DNA of 64,000 bases from CAWAPS01 sp963783945 (GTDB taxonomy: Bacteria; Actinomycetota; Acidimicrobiia; Acidimicrobiales; Palsa-688). Positions within the stretch are counted from its first letter, which is position 1; every line of letters starts with the position of its first letter. Position numbers and translations under genes: made by a program. Positions 9,211 through 17,524 of this stretch are shown here, in pieces. Below the pieces are notes generated by a model, which worked only from the letters and a program-made list of their open reading frames with translations, was not told the DNA's origin and did not search any database. The stretch is from assembly GCA_963783945.1 (NCBI GenBank), contig CAWAPS010000024.1:248001-312000 (forward strand). Reading direction: 5' to 3'.

Positions 9211-10323
9211 TCAGTCGAAGCGGATGACCCCCCGGATGTTCAGGCCGGCGCGCATGTCCTCGTAGCCCTTGTTGACCTCGCCGAGCTGGTAGGTCCTCGT
9301 CACCAGGCCGTCGAGGTCGAGCTGACCGCCGGCGTACAGTTCGAGCAGGAAGGGGATGTCGCGCCGCGGGTTGGCCGACCCGAACAACGATCCCACCACC
9401 TGCTTCTCCATGAGGGTCAGATCGAGCGCGCTCATGGTCACCTGCGTCTCGATCGCCGGATGGAGGTTGGTGATCACCACTCGACCGAGCTTGGAAGTGA
9501 TCGCCAACGCCCCACCGATCGCATCTCCCCGCCCGACTCCCATCGTCATGATGACCTTGTTGGCCATCCGGCCCCAAGTGACGCGCCCTACCTCCTCCAT
9601 TGCCTCCTCGAGAGACGAGCAGGTGTGGGTGGCCCCGAACTCGACAGCCTTCTCCCGCTTGAACGCCACCGGGTCGATGGCGAAGATATGGCGGGCCCCG
9701 GCAAGTTTGGCGCCCTGTATGGCATTGATCCCGATGCCCCCGGCGCCTATGACAGCCACGTCCTCGCCCGGCCTGACATCTGCGGCGTAGACCGCCGAAC
9801 CCCACCCGGTGACAACGCCGCAGCCGAGAAGGCAGGCCTTGTCGAGGGGGGCCCCCGGATCGATCTTGATGCAGCTGGCCTCGTTGACGACCGTGCGCTC
9901 CGCGAATGTCCCGAGAAGGCACATCAGCCCGAGGTCGGTTCCGCCGGCGTGGTGGCGGGCGGTTTGATCGAGGATCTGCCTGCCCGTCGCCAACCCCGCC
10001 CCCAGGTCGCAGAGGTTCTGGTGTCCTGTTGCGCACGACGGGCAGCGCCCGCAGGCCGGTATGAACCCGAACACGACGTGGTCACCAGGGACCAACCAGT
10101 CGACCCCGCGGCCGACCTCTTCCACCACGCCTGCCCCTTCGTGGCCACCCACCATGGGCAGGGCAAAAGGCAGGTCACCGGTGACGAGGTGCTCATCGGA
10201 GCGGCACAGCCCGGAGCCGGCCAACCTAACCAGCACCTCCCGCTCGCGCGGCGGGTCGAGGTCGATCTCCTCGACGCTCCAGTCCTTGCCGACCTCCCAC
10301 AGGATCGCGGCCTGAGTTTTCAT
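9211..10323 (-). CDS. Zn-dependent, NDMA-type alcohol dehydrogenase
   Basis: Medium-chain alcohol dehydrogenase (370 aa). The catalytic zinc site is visible as Cys in GLCRSDEH and GHEGAGVVEEVG. A structural zinc lobe has four cysteines (CGRCPSCATGHQNLC). The Rossmann motif is GAGGIGINAIQGAK, and SLFGSANPRRDIP is characteristic of the actinobacterial NDMA-dependent class with tightly bound NAD(H). The in-frame ATG at 10323 (MKTQAAILWE) fits the family N terminus better than one four codons upstream. The crotonase and acyl-CoA ligase nearby suggest alcohol, aldehyde or fatty-acid catabolism. Confidence 0.92.
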   Translation of the reverse strand: MKTQAAILWEVGKDWSVEEIDLDPPREREVLVRLAGSGLCRSDEHLVTGDLPFALPMVGGHEGAGVVEEVGRGVDWLVPGDHVVFGFIPACGRCPSCATGHQNLCDLGAGLATGRQILDQTARHHAGGTDLGLMCLLGTFAERTVVNEASCIKIDPGAPLDKACLLGCGVVTGWGSAVYAADVRPGEDVAVIGAGGIGINAIQGAKLAGARHIFAIDPVAFKREKAVEFGATHTCSSLEEAMEEVGRVTWGRMANKVIMTMGVGRGDAIGGALAITSKLGRVVITNLHPAIETQVTMSALDLTLMEKQVVGSLFGSANPRRDIPFLLELYAGGQLDLDGLVTRTYQLGEVNKGYEDMRAGLNIRGVIRFD

Positions 10324-10454
10324 TCGGACCCCCAAGGTCTCGCACGCCCCGCACCGGGCGCATTCGCCTCCATGTCTAGTACCGCTACAGGGTCACGCCA
10401 AATAGCCCTGGCCGTTTCGTCGCGCCGGCGTCTCGTCGCCGTAGCATCGCCGCC

Positions 10455-11159
10455 ATGACCGTCAGCTACGCGTTGGACCAGCACGTCGCGATTATCACCT
10501 TTGACGACGGAAAGGCCAATGTCTACAGCCACAACGTCCTCGTCCAGTTGGCCTCCGCCCTCGACCGAGCCCAGGCCGACCCTGATGCCCGGTCCGTGCT
10601 GATCGCGGGGCGGCCCGGGCGTTTCTCCGCCGGCTTCGACCTGCAAGAGATGACATCGAGCCTCGAGGGCATGCGCAGCCTGGTTGCGGCGGGCGGCCGG
10701 TTCATGGCCCGCCTCCTGCTCGAGCCCCTGCCGGTCGTGGCCGCCTGCACCGGACACGCCCTGGCCGCGGGCGCCCTCGTGCTGCTCGCCGCCGACCATC
10801 GCGTCGGGACCGCGGGCGACTGGAAGATCGGGCTCAACGAGGTCGCCATCGGGATGAGGCTGCCGGTATGGGCGGTCGAGCTGGCCCGTTATCGCATGCC
10901 CCCCTCCGCGTTCGACCGGATAATCCTCGGGGCCATCGGAGGGCCTGACGAGGCGAGGGGCGCCGGCTTCCTCGACCAGGTGGTGGCTCCAGAGGACATC
11001 ATGGCCGAGGCGATGGCCGCGGCGGTCAAGCTGGCGCAGCTCAGGCGGGGGGCGGTGTACGGGACGAAAAGCAAGGCGCGAGCCGAAACCGCCCGAAGGA
11101 TGCTCGATGGCATGGACGAGGACCTGGCCAGCCTGAACGGACCCGAGGGCGGGCCCTGA
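10455..11159 (+). CDS. Enoyl-CoA hydratase/isomerase family (crotonase) protein
   Basis: Crotonase-fold protein of 234 aa, slightly shorter than typical hydratases. FSAGFDLQEM and GHALAAGALVLLAADHRVG build the CoA-ester oxyanion hole. The usual catalytic Glu region reads IGLNEVAIGMRLP, so hydratase or isomerase activity is possible but not assured. It is divergent from the alcohol dehydrogenase across 131 bp and convergent with the flavoprotein gene. Confidence 0.88.
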   Translation: MTVSYALDQHVAIITFDDGKANVYSHNVLVQLASALDRAQADPDARSVLIAGRPGRFSAGFDLQEMTSSLEGMRSLVAAGGRFMARLLLEPLPVVAACTGHALAAGALVLLAADHRVGTAGDWKIGLNEVAIGMRLPVWAVELARYRMPPSAFDRIILGAIGGPDEARGAGFLDQVVAPEDIMAEAMAAAVKLAQLRRGAVYGTKSKARAETARRMLDGMDEDLASLNGPEGGP

Positions 11160-11166
11160 GGCCGCC

Positions 11167-11625
11167 TTACAGGTCGAGCGACAGGCCGGCCGCGACCGCC
11201 GCGCCCAGCTCGCGGGCCGTGGCCAGCTCGGCAGGACCGGGCTCCCCTGCGACCACGAGCGGCGGCTGAGCCGCCCTCCACTGCAACCCCGTGGTGATGG
11301 CGTCGAGGGCCCGCAGGGCACCCGAGGCGTCGGCGTTGGAGTGCAGATAAACACCAAACGGCCGGGCTTTCGTGGCGTCCAGGCACGGGTAATAGATCTG
11401 GTCGAAGAAGTGCTTCAGCGCACCGGACAGATAGCCGAGGTTGACCGGGCTCCCGAGCAGGTATCCGTCGGCGGTGAGCACGTCCACCGCTGCTGCGGTC
11501 AGGGCGGGCCGCACCTGGAGGTCGACGCCCTCGATTGCCGGGTCCCGCGCCCCCTCGAGCACGGCGAGGTGCAGAGCGTGGGTGGCCGGGGAGACGGTGT
11601 GGTGTACGACCAGCAGGGTCTTCAA
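11167..11625 (-). CDS. Flavodoxin-like NAD(P)H-dependent oxidoreductase
   Basis: Small flavodoxin-fold protein (152 aa). The N-terminal phosphate loop is HHTVSPATHAL, and YLLGSPVNLGYLSGALKHFFD is the second FMN contact typical of WrbA/NAD(P)H reductase relatives. The start codon is TTG (LKTLLVVHH, read as Met). It sits 12 bp downstream of the DNA glycosylase gene, so it is probably its operon partner. Substrate unknown; a quinone or flavin reductase role is inference. Confidence 0.85.
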   Translation of the reverse strand: MKTLLVVHHTVSPATHALHLAVLEGARDPAIEGVDLQVRPALTAAAVDVLTADGYLLGSPVNLGYLSGALKHFFDQIYYPCLDATKARPFGVYLHSNADASGALRALDAITTGLQWRAAQPPLVVAGEPGPAELATARELGAAVAAGLSLDL

Positions 11626-11637
11626 TCCCGCTCCCGC

Positions 11638-12297
11638 CTATCTCGTGAGCGCGCTGTCAGCCGTGCCGGCGTACAGCTCCGCGGCGCGCCAGCAGTACCA
11701 CGCGACGACGGAGCGGTAGGGACGGAAGGGATCCCCGAGCGGGCCCAGCTCTTTAGCCGTCGGCATGGCGATACCCCAGGCCAGACCGAAACCTCGCCTC
11801 ACCCCGAGGTCGCCCGTCGGCCACACGTCGAGCCGACGTAACTGAAACAGAAGGAACATGTGTGCCGTCCACTCGCCGATCCCCCGCACCTCGGTGAGTC
11901 GGGTGACGACCTCGCCGTCGGACTCGTGGGCCAGCCGACGCGACTCGAGGTGGACCGTTCCGTCCAACACCTTCGAGGCCAGGTCCCTGAGGGACGCCGT
12001 CTTGTTGAGAGAAAGACCGGCACCTCGCAGGGTTTCGAGGGGGAGACCGATCAACACGTCCGGCTCGACCTTGCCCCCCATCACCGCCACGAGGCGCCCG
12101 TGAATCGCTGAAGCGGCCGGTCCGGCCAGCTGCTGGTACACGATGGCCCGGACGAGGGCGGCGAAATGGCTCTCGGTCGGTTTGCGCAAACGGATCGGCC
12201 CGGCTTCCGCGACCAATCGAGCCATGACCGGATCGCGCTGCGCCAGCTCCTTGGCGGCGGCCGTGACGGAAATTCGGGGGTCGGCGACTGCACTCAC
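11638..12297 (-). CDS. HhH-GPD DNA-3-methyladenine glycosylase II-like
   Basis: AlkA-type base-excision glycosylase (219 aa). The HhH region reads LTEVRGIGEWTAHMFLLFQL and is followed by the catalytic Asp in PTGDLGVRRG. The N-terminal part (YQQLAGPAASAIHGRL, LSLNKTASLRDLA) matches AlkA-like enzymes that remove alkylated purines. There is no Ada-like or N-terminal extra domain. It starts at GTG and overlaps the acyl-CoA ligase stop by 4 bp (GTGA). Confidence 0.93.
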   Translation of the reverse strand: MSAVADPRISVTAAAKELAQRDPVMARLVAEAGPIRLRKPTESHFAALVRAIVYQQLAGPAASAIHGRLVAVMGGKVEPDVLIGLPLETLRGAGLSLNKTASLRDLASKVLDGTVHLESRRLAHESDGEVVTRLTEVRGIGEWTAHMFLLFQLRRLDVWPTGDLGVRRGFGLAWGIAMPTAKELGPLGDPFRPYRSVVAWYCWRAAELYAGTADSALTR

Positions 12298-13505
12298 GCT
12301 CCGCTGCTCCTTTGCTCCGCGACTGGCAGGCGAGCCTCCCGCAGGGCCGAACGGCGTACCTTCCCTGCGTCGTCCCGCAATGGCTCGGCGCTGCGTTCGA
12401 AGGTGCGGGGAAGTTTGTAGCTGACCAACCGGGCGGTCAGATGCCGTCGGAGCTCGTCGTCGCTTATCTGATCGCGAGTCTCCACGATCGTGTGCACCAC
12501 GTTCCCGAGGTCCTCATCCGGTAGCCCGACTACGCAAGACGACATCACCGCCGGATGCTCGTCAAGGGCCGCCTCCACTTCGGCGGGATAGACATTGGCC
12601 CCGCCGACAAGGATCATGTCGGCCCGGCGATCGCTCAGGTACAGATACCCGTCATCGTCGAATCGGCCCATGTCTCCGAGCGACTCCCAGCCGTCGCGCT
12701 GCCGGGCAGAGGCGCCCACATAGTGGTACGTGGGGCGGGCCGTACCAGGACGCATCCAGATCTCCCCTACCTCGCCCGGCGGCTGCTCCAGGCCCTCAGG
12801 ACTTAGCACCTTCATCTCGCCCATCACGACGCGGCCGACCGAACCGGGGTGCGCCAACCACTCGCTCCCGTCGATCCGGGTCGCCGCTTGGGCTTCCGTG
12901 CCCGCGTAGAGCTCAACGACCACGTCGGGGCCCAGCCAGTCGATCCATGCCCGCTTGACGTGGGCCGGGCACGGGGCGGCCAGGTGGTAGGCGGTTCGCA
13001 GGGAAGCCATGTTCCGGCTCAGTCTCTCCTGCTCGGGCAGACGGAGGATCCTGCTCATCATCGTCGGGACCAGATAGATGAAGGTGACGCCGAACTGCTC
13101 GACCAGAGCCAGACAGCGCGCCGCATCGAAGCGCTCCATGACCACGATGTGACCGCCGAGCACCAGGGCGGGGTCGGCCAAGTCGATGAGGGCCGACAGC
13201 TCCGGGGCAGGGAGGCGATACGAGATGGGCTGGGGCACCGCTCCCAGCTTCCAAATGGCAATGGTCGTCTCGTAGAAGGCGACCCCGTTCGCCAGCGCGA
13301 TCGTAACCGTGGAGCCTCGTCCTACCCCGAGAGCAGCCAGTCGCCGGGCCATCCGATTCGATCTGGAAGACAGCTCGGCCCGGCTCAGGGTGACATCGAG
13401 ACAGGTGATCGCAGGAGCGTCCGGAAGCTCGGAGGTGAGGCGGTCCAGGGCCGGCCCGAGACCGGTCAAACCCACAGGTTCCGCCGGGTCGGGAGGGTCA
13501 ATCAT
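12294..13505 (-). CDS. Acyl-CoA ligase-like protein lacking the P-loop region
   Basis: ANL-superfamily acyl/bile-acid-CoA ligase, only 403 aa against roughly 500. The N terminus (VTIALANGVAFYE, GAVPQPISYRLPA), the middle part (VELYAGTEAQAATRIDG) and the C-terminal lid (LSDRRADMILVGGANVYPAEVE) are intact. Between ADPALVLGG and HIVVMERFDA, at residue about 118 (nt about 13152), the block that normally holds the S/T/G-rich ATP-binding P-loop and acyl-pocket start is absent, in frame. A terminal PRTFERS...GKVRRSALRE retains the usual catalytic Lys region. Without the P-loop, adenylation is unlikely. Either a recent internal deletion or an assembly collapse. Confidence 0.85.
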   Translation of the reverse strand: MIDPPDPAEPVGLTGLGPALDRLTSELPDAPAITCLDVTLSRAELSSRSNRMARRLAALGVGRGSTVTIALANGVAFYETTIAIWKLGAVPQPISYRLPAPELSALIDLADPALVLGGHIVVMERFDAARCLALVEQFGVTFIYLVPTMMSRILRLPEQERLSRNMASLRTAYHLAAPCPAHVKRAWIDWLGPDVVVELYAGTEAQAATRIDGSEWLAHPGSVGRVVMGEMKVLSPEGLEQPPGEVGEIWMRPGTARPTYHYVGASARQRDGWESLGDMGRFDDDGYLYLSDRRADMILVGGANVYPAEVEAALDEHPAVMSSCVVGLPDEDLGNVVHTIVETRDQISDDELRRHLTARLVSYKLPRTFERSAEPLRDDAGKVRRSALREARLPVAEQRSSGA

Positions 13506-13687
13506 TGGTGCAGAACCCTAGATGGATCGATGACTTAACCGACACTTAACGCGCCAGAATGATCCCGGAATTGGCCGGTCCGTCGCAGACCGGCATGGAT
13601 CGACAAGGGGTGCCGGACGTGCCACAATGGCAGAACCGACCTGGGAGGCGTCGATAGCGGCCGCCTTGCCCACAGAGACGAGGATCA

Positions 13688-14659
13688 TTGTCTGCTACTG
13701 AGGCGCTGCTACAACCTGCGGATTCGGAACCGGACTGGACCGATCCGTCTGACGAGATTCCGGAAAGGAAAAACTGGGTCGAACAGATCGGTCTGACCTT
13801 CTTCTTGGCGGTCCCTTTTCTCGCCTTGATAGCAGCCGTCCCCGTGCTCTGGGGCTGGGGGCTCAACTGGCCGGACGTCGTCATCGCGGTGGCCTTCTAT
13901 TGCATCTCGGGCCTCGGGGTCACCGTGGGTTTTCACCGGTATCTGACCCACCGCAGCTTCAAGGCCAAGCGCTGGCTGCGAGTCTTGCTGGCCATCTGTG
14001 GGAGCCTGGCTCTGGAGGGGCCGGCCATCCAGTGGGTCGCAGACCACCGCCGGCACCATCGCTTCTCCGATCGGGACGGCGACCCGCATTCCCCCTGGCG
14101 TTACGGCACCGACTTCAAGGCCCTGACCAAGGGCTTCTGGTACTCCCACGTCGGATGGCTCTACGACTGGGATAAGACCTCAGAGAAGCGGTACGCCCCC
14201 GAGCTCGTGGCCGACCCCGACATCAACTGGGTGTCGCGCACCTTCGCGTTCTGGCTCGGGGTGTCGTTGCTGCTGCCGGCGGTCATCGGCGGCTTGTGGT
14301 CGTGGTCCTGGAAGGGGGCGCTGCTGGCCCTGTTCTGGGGCAGCCTGGTCCGCATCTGCGTTCTGCATCACGTGACCTTCGCCATCAACTCGGTGTGCCA
14401 CATCAAGGGCAGGCGGCCCTTCCGCACCCGTGACCGGAGCCAGAACGTGTGGTGGCTCGGGATCCTGTCGTTCGGCGAGTCGTGGCACAACTTCCACCAC
14501 GCTGAGCCCACCTCGGCCCGCCACGGTGTCCGCCTCGGCGAGTTTGACTCGAGCGCCGTGGTCATCAAGACGATGGAGAAGCTGCGCTGGGTGACCGACG
14601 TGCGCTGGCCCGACGCCGCCACCGTGGCCCGGCGCCGGGTCACGGCCGCCGCCGTCTAG
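13688..14659 (+). CDS. Acyl-CoA (delta-9) fatty acid desaturase
   Basis: Membrane di-iron desaturase (323 aa) of the stearoyl-CoA/acyl-lipid class. Three histidine boxes are present: HRYLTH (about residue 83), HRRHH, and HNFHH near the C terminus, with paired hydrophobic segments between them. There is no fused cytochrome b5 domain. The start is TTG (SATEALLQ after it); no ATG or GTG fits. It converges on the methyltransferase gene and the two stop codons share the palindrome CTAG at 14656-14659. It probably makes the delta-9 unsaturated acyl chains that the neighbouring methyltransferase modifies. Confidence 0.93.
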   Translation: MSATEALLQPADSEPDWTDPSDEIPERKNWVEQIGLTFFLAVPFLALIAAVPVLWGWGLNWPDVVIAVAFYCISGLGVTVGFHRYLTHRSFKAKRWLRVLLAICGSLALEGPAIQWVADHRRHHRFSDRDGDPHSPWRYGTDFKALTKGFWYSHVGWLYDWDKTSEKRYAPELVADPDINWVSRTFAFWLGVSLLLPAVIGGLWSWSWKGALLALFWGSLVRICVLHHVTFAINSVCHIKGRRPFRTRDRSQNVWWLGILSFGESWHNFHHAEPTSARHGVRLGEFDSSAVVIKTMEKLRWVTDVRWPDAATVARRRVTAAAV

Positions 14660-15936
14660 CGCCCAGAAATAGGCGCTTCCGGGCGGGCGAAGTCGGATCG
14701 TACGAGCGGCATGCCCGACACCCCGCCTTCGGCCCGCACGGCCAGTACCTGGTGCAGCTCGATTCGCCGCTGGACGAACCCCATGCGCGACCCGGCCAGG
14801 TACAGCTTCCACACCCGGGCCCGGGCTTCGCCGACCTCGGTGACCGCCTCGTCCCAGTGCACCTCGAGGTTGGCACCCCATGCCGCGCACGTGCGGGCGT
14901 AGTGCTCCCTGAAATTCTCCTCGTGGCGCACCTCGAAGCCGTTGTCCTGGATGCTGGAGATGATCGTACCCACCGCCTCGAGCTCACCGTCGGGGAAGAC
15001 GTAGCGGTTGATGAACCCTCGTGTCCGGGGCGGAACGGACGTGACCGGCCGGGTGATGCAGTGATTGAGCAGGCGACCCTGGGGCCGCAATTTGGAGGCC
15101 AGGAAGCGAACGTAGCCGGGCAGGTTCTTGGCCCCGATGTGCTCGGTCAGGCCGATGCTGCTGACCGCGTCGAATCCCCCCTCGACGACGTGGCGGTAGT
15201 CGCTGTGACGGATCTCCGCCAGCTGCCCGAGACCGAGCTCGGCGATGCGCTTCTGACCCCATTCGGCCTGCTGCTGCGACAGGGTCACACCGAGGACCCG
15301 CGCCCCGTAGTTCTCCGCGGCGTGGATCACCATGGTCCCCCATCCGCAGCCCACATCCAGCAGCCGATGGCCCGGCTGGAGATCGAGCTTGCGGCACACC
15401 AGGTCGACCTTTTCCTCCTGAGCGTCCTCCAGGGACGCGCCGTCGTAGGGGTAGACAGCGCAGGTGTAAGCCATGCTGGGGCCGAGCACCCACTCGTAGA
15501 ACCGGTTGGACACGTCGTAGTGGTGGCTGATGGCGCGCGAGTCACGCTTCATGGAGTGCCTGAGACCCCACCACAGCCCGGGCCGGGTCTCTTCGGGCGG
15601 CGGGGCCACCGGTCGCAGGACGTGTATCCCCAAACGGCGCAGCACGTCTACCCGGTCGGACCACGAAAGGCTGCCCACGTGGTCCCCCGACATGAGCATC
15701 AGTGCGGTGTACATGTCGCCGTCGAGATCGAGGGCTCCAGACACGTAGGCCCGAGCCAGGCCGAGGTCGCTCGGCGCAGTCGCCACATAGTTGAGGGCTC
15801 GAGGGCTGTTGATCCGGATGCGGCAAACGGCGTCGGGCGGACCCGCCGTGCTTCCGTCGAAAGCCTCTATAGCGACCGGCAGGCCAGCCGCCGCTATCTC
15901 CCAGATAACCGGGGCTACTTGCCCACGAAACGCCAT
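14656..15936 (-). CDS. tmsB: CFA-type SAM methyltransferase (10-methyl fatty acid synthesis, TmsB/BfaB-like)
   Basis: Cyclopropane-fatty-acid-synthase family methyltransferase (426 aa). The SAM motif is LLDVGCGWGTMVIHAAE, followed by GVTLSQQQAEW and the family segment SSIGLTEHIG. The N-terminal DUF7884-type lipid domain is present. Beside an FAD-dependent reductase of the Rv0449c type, the best reading is TmsB/BfaB, which methylates C10 of a delta-9 acyl chain to a 10-methylene intermediate, rather than a true cyclopropane synthase. A strong Shine-Dalgarno AGGAGG lies just upstream of the ATG. It follows tmsA by 128 bp. The assignment to C10 is by context only. Confidence 0.85.
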   Translation of the reverse strand: MAFRGQVAPVIWEIAAAGLPVAIEAFDGSTAGPPDAVCRIRINSPRALNYVATAPSDLGLARAYVSGALDLDGDMYTALMLMSGDHVGSLSWSDRVDVLRRLGIHVLRPVAPPPEETRPGLWWGLRHSMKRDSRAISHHYDVSNRFYEWVLGPSMAYTCAVYPYDGASLEDAQEEKVDLVCRKLDLQPGHRLLDVGCGWGTMVIHAAENYGARVLGVTLSQQQAEWGQKRIAELGLGQLAEIRHSDYRHVVEGGFDAVSSIGLTEHIGAKNLPGYVRFLASKLRPQGRLLNHCITRPVTSVPPRTRGFINRYVFPDGELEAVGTIISSIQDNGFEVRHEENFREHYARTCAAWGANLEVHWDEAVTEVGEARARVWKLYLAGSRMGFVQRRIELHQVLAVRAEGGVSGMPLVRSDFARPEAPISGR

Positions 15937-16064
15937 CTCTTACCTCCTGAGCGGCCGGCTGTAGGGCCGGTCCTCTCGTCGCTGTCCCAGTGCACCGGAC
16001 GCATTCTGTCCGACGAGCGGTCACCATCGCTTGATCTTCTGCTGCGCCTATCGTTCCAGGGGAA

Positions 16065-17474
16065 CTACCGGGACCCGACGCACTTGTCGTAAAGGTCGAG
16101 CAGGCGTGCATCCGGGTCGTAGCGCTCCTTGAGCCGACGATACACAGGACCGTTGTACAGAGACCAGAACCGGTCCTCGTCGTAGAAGGACGTCGAGTAC
16201 AACGACTTGCGGCCACCCAGCCGGTCGACCTCGGCCTCCACCCACCGGTTGTGGTGGGCCGCATCCATGCCCGGCGCCAGGGCCACACTCGACCAGAAGC
16301 CCACATTCACATACAGCTCGTTCGATTCCAGCCGGTACAGGTCCCATGACGCCTCGGGGTCGCGCTGGCGCAGCGGGCACAGCCAGAACGGCGAGATCGG
16401 GATCTCGCGCACGAAACCGGAGAGGAATTCGAGGACCCGGCCGATCGGCAGCTCCACGTCCTGAATGACGTTCTCGTGTGCGGGCCGGCCCAGAAGCCCA
16501 TCCAGCGTGGCCTTGACGTGGTAGCGCTCCTCGAAGGCCAGGATCTTCCAGTACACGTCGCTGCGCAGGAACCGCCGGCCGGCGACCTTGCGCACCCACC
16601 GCCTCTGAGCCTGGAACGCCCACGAGCACCAGAACCAGTCGGTGTCCCAGCGCCAGAGATAATCGCGGGCGGTCAACCAGTCCTCCCGCCGCTCCTGTAT
16701 CGACCGGTAGTAGATGTTGGTCCACGTGTAGTCGCTGGTGTGGGGGGCGGAATCGGTCCAGCCCCCGAGCGTCAGGTAGCTCTCGCCGGGAGAAAAGACG
16801 CAGCCGTCCACGAAATCGACTCGCTCCCCCTCATGCTCGCCGCGCTCGCAGACCCTCTGGAGCGTCTCGATCAGCACGCCGAGATCGTCGAAGGGCAGGT
16901 GGCGCACATGCACGTAGGGTCGGACGTCCTCCAACTCGATCCGAACTCTGAGGGCGTAGCCGAGAGTTCCATACGAGTTGGGGAACCCGAAGAACAGGTC
17001 ACGGTGCTCGTTGTCCCGGCGCGCTGTGACCACCTGTCCGTTCCCGGTAAGGATGTCAAGCTCGACGACCGACTCGTGAGGCATGCCGTTGCGAAACGAC
17101 GAGCTCTCGATCCCGAGCCCGGTAACCGCTCCGCCCAGGGTGATGGTCTTGAGCTCCGGGACCACCAGGGGCATCAGCCCGTACGGCAGGGTGGCGTCCA
17201 CCAGGTGCTCGTAGGTGGTCATACCCTGGACGTCGGCGGTGCGCCGCTTCGGGTCGATCTGTATCACCCCGTCGAAGCTCGCCACGTCCAGGCCCGCCGC
17301 CTTGGGAGCCTTGGTCCGGGTGCGGAACAGGTTCGACGTGCGCTTGGCCAGCCTCACCCGCTCGCCGGGCGGTATCGCCTGGTATTGGGTTTGGAGCCGC
17401 GCCACCCGGGCGAGATAGTCCCTCCACTCAGCAGTGCTGCGTTCATCCGCTTGTGGCGACGGGGCTAAGGCCAT
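16065..17474 (-). CDS. tmsA: FAD-binding reductase, TmsA/BfaA-like
   Basis: FAD-binding-4 (PCMH/DHCR24-like) oxidoreductase, 469 aa. The flavin-binding region is visible as TYEHLVDATLPYGLMPLVV, LKTITLGGAVTGLGIESSSF and FPNSYGTLGYALRV. This type pairs with a CFA-family methyltransferase in Mycobacterium (Rv0449c with Rv0447c) and in tms operons, where it reduces the 10-methylene acyl chain to 10-methyl (tuberculostearic acid type). Here the order is tmsA then tmsB, on the minus strand. No tmsC-like gene is seen. An alternative role as a sterol or other lipid reductase is less likely given the neighbour. Confidence 0.84.
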   Translation of the reverse strand: MALAPSPQADERSTAEWRDYLARVARLQTQYQAIPPGERVRLAKRTSNLFRTRTKAPKAAGLDVASFDGVIQIDPKRRTADVQGMTTYEHLVDATLPYGLMPLVVPELKTITLGGAVTGLGIESSSFRNGMPHESVVELDILTGNGQVVTARRDNEHRDLFFGFPNSYGTLGYALRVRIELEDVRPYVHVRHLPFDDLGVLIETLQRVCERGEHEGERVDFVDGCVFSPGESYLTLGGWTDSAPHTSDYTWTNIYYRSIQERREDWLTARDYLWRWDTDWFWCSWAFQAQRRWVRKVAGRRFLRSDVYWKILAFEERYHVKATLDGLLGRPAHENVIQDVELPIGRVLEFLSGFVREIPISPFWLCPLRQRDPEASWDLYRLESNELYVNVGFWSSVALAPGMDAAHHNRWVEAEVDRLGGRKSLYSTSFYDEDRFWSLYNGPVYRRLKERYDPDARLLDLYDKCVGSR

Positions 17475-17524
17475 GTCCCCGAAGCTACAACCTTGATCCC
17501 GGGGGGTCGCCAGTCATAGGGCCC

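Noticed and set aside
14656..15936. Classical cyclopropane synthase
   Set aside because: The neighbouring Rv0449c-type reductase makes 10-methyl fatty acid synthesis the better reading, though not proven.
14752..16092. 446-codon frame opposite the methyltransferase
   Set aside because: Antisense shadow of tmsB.
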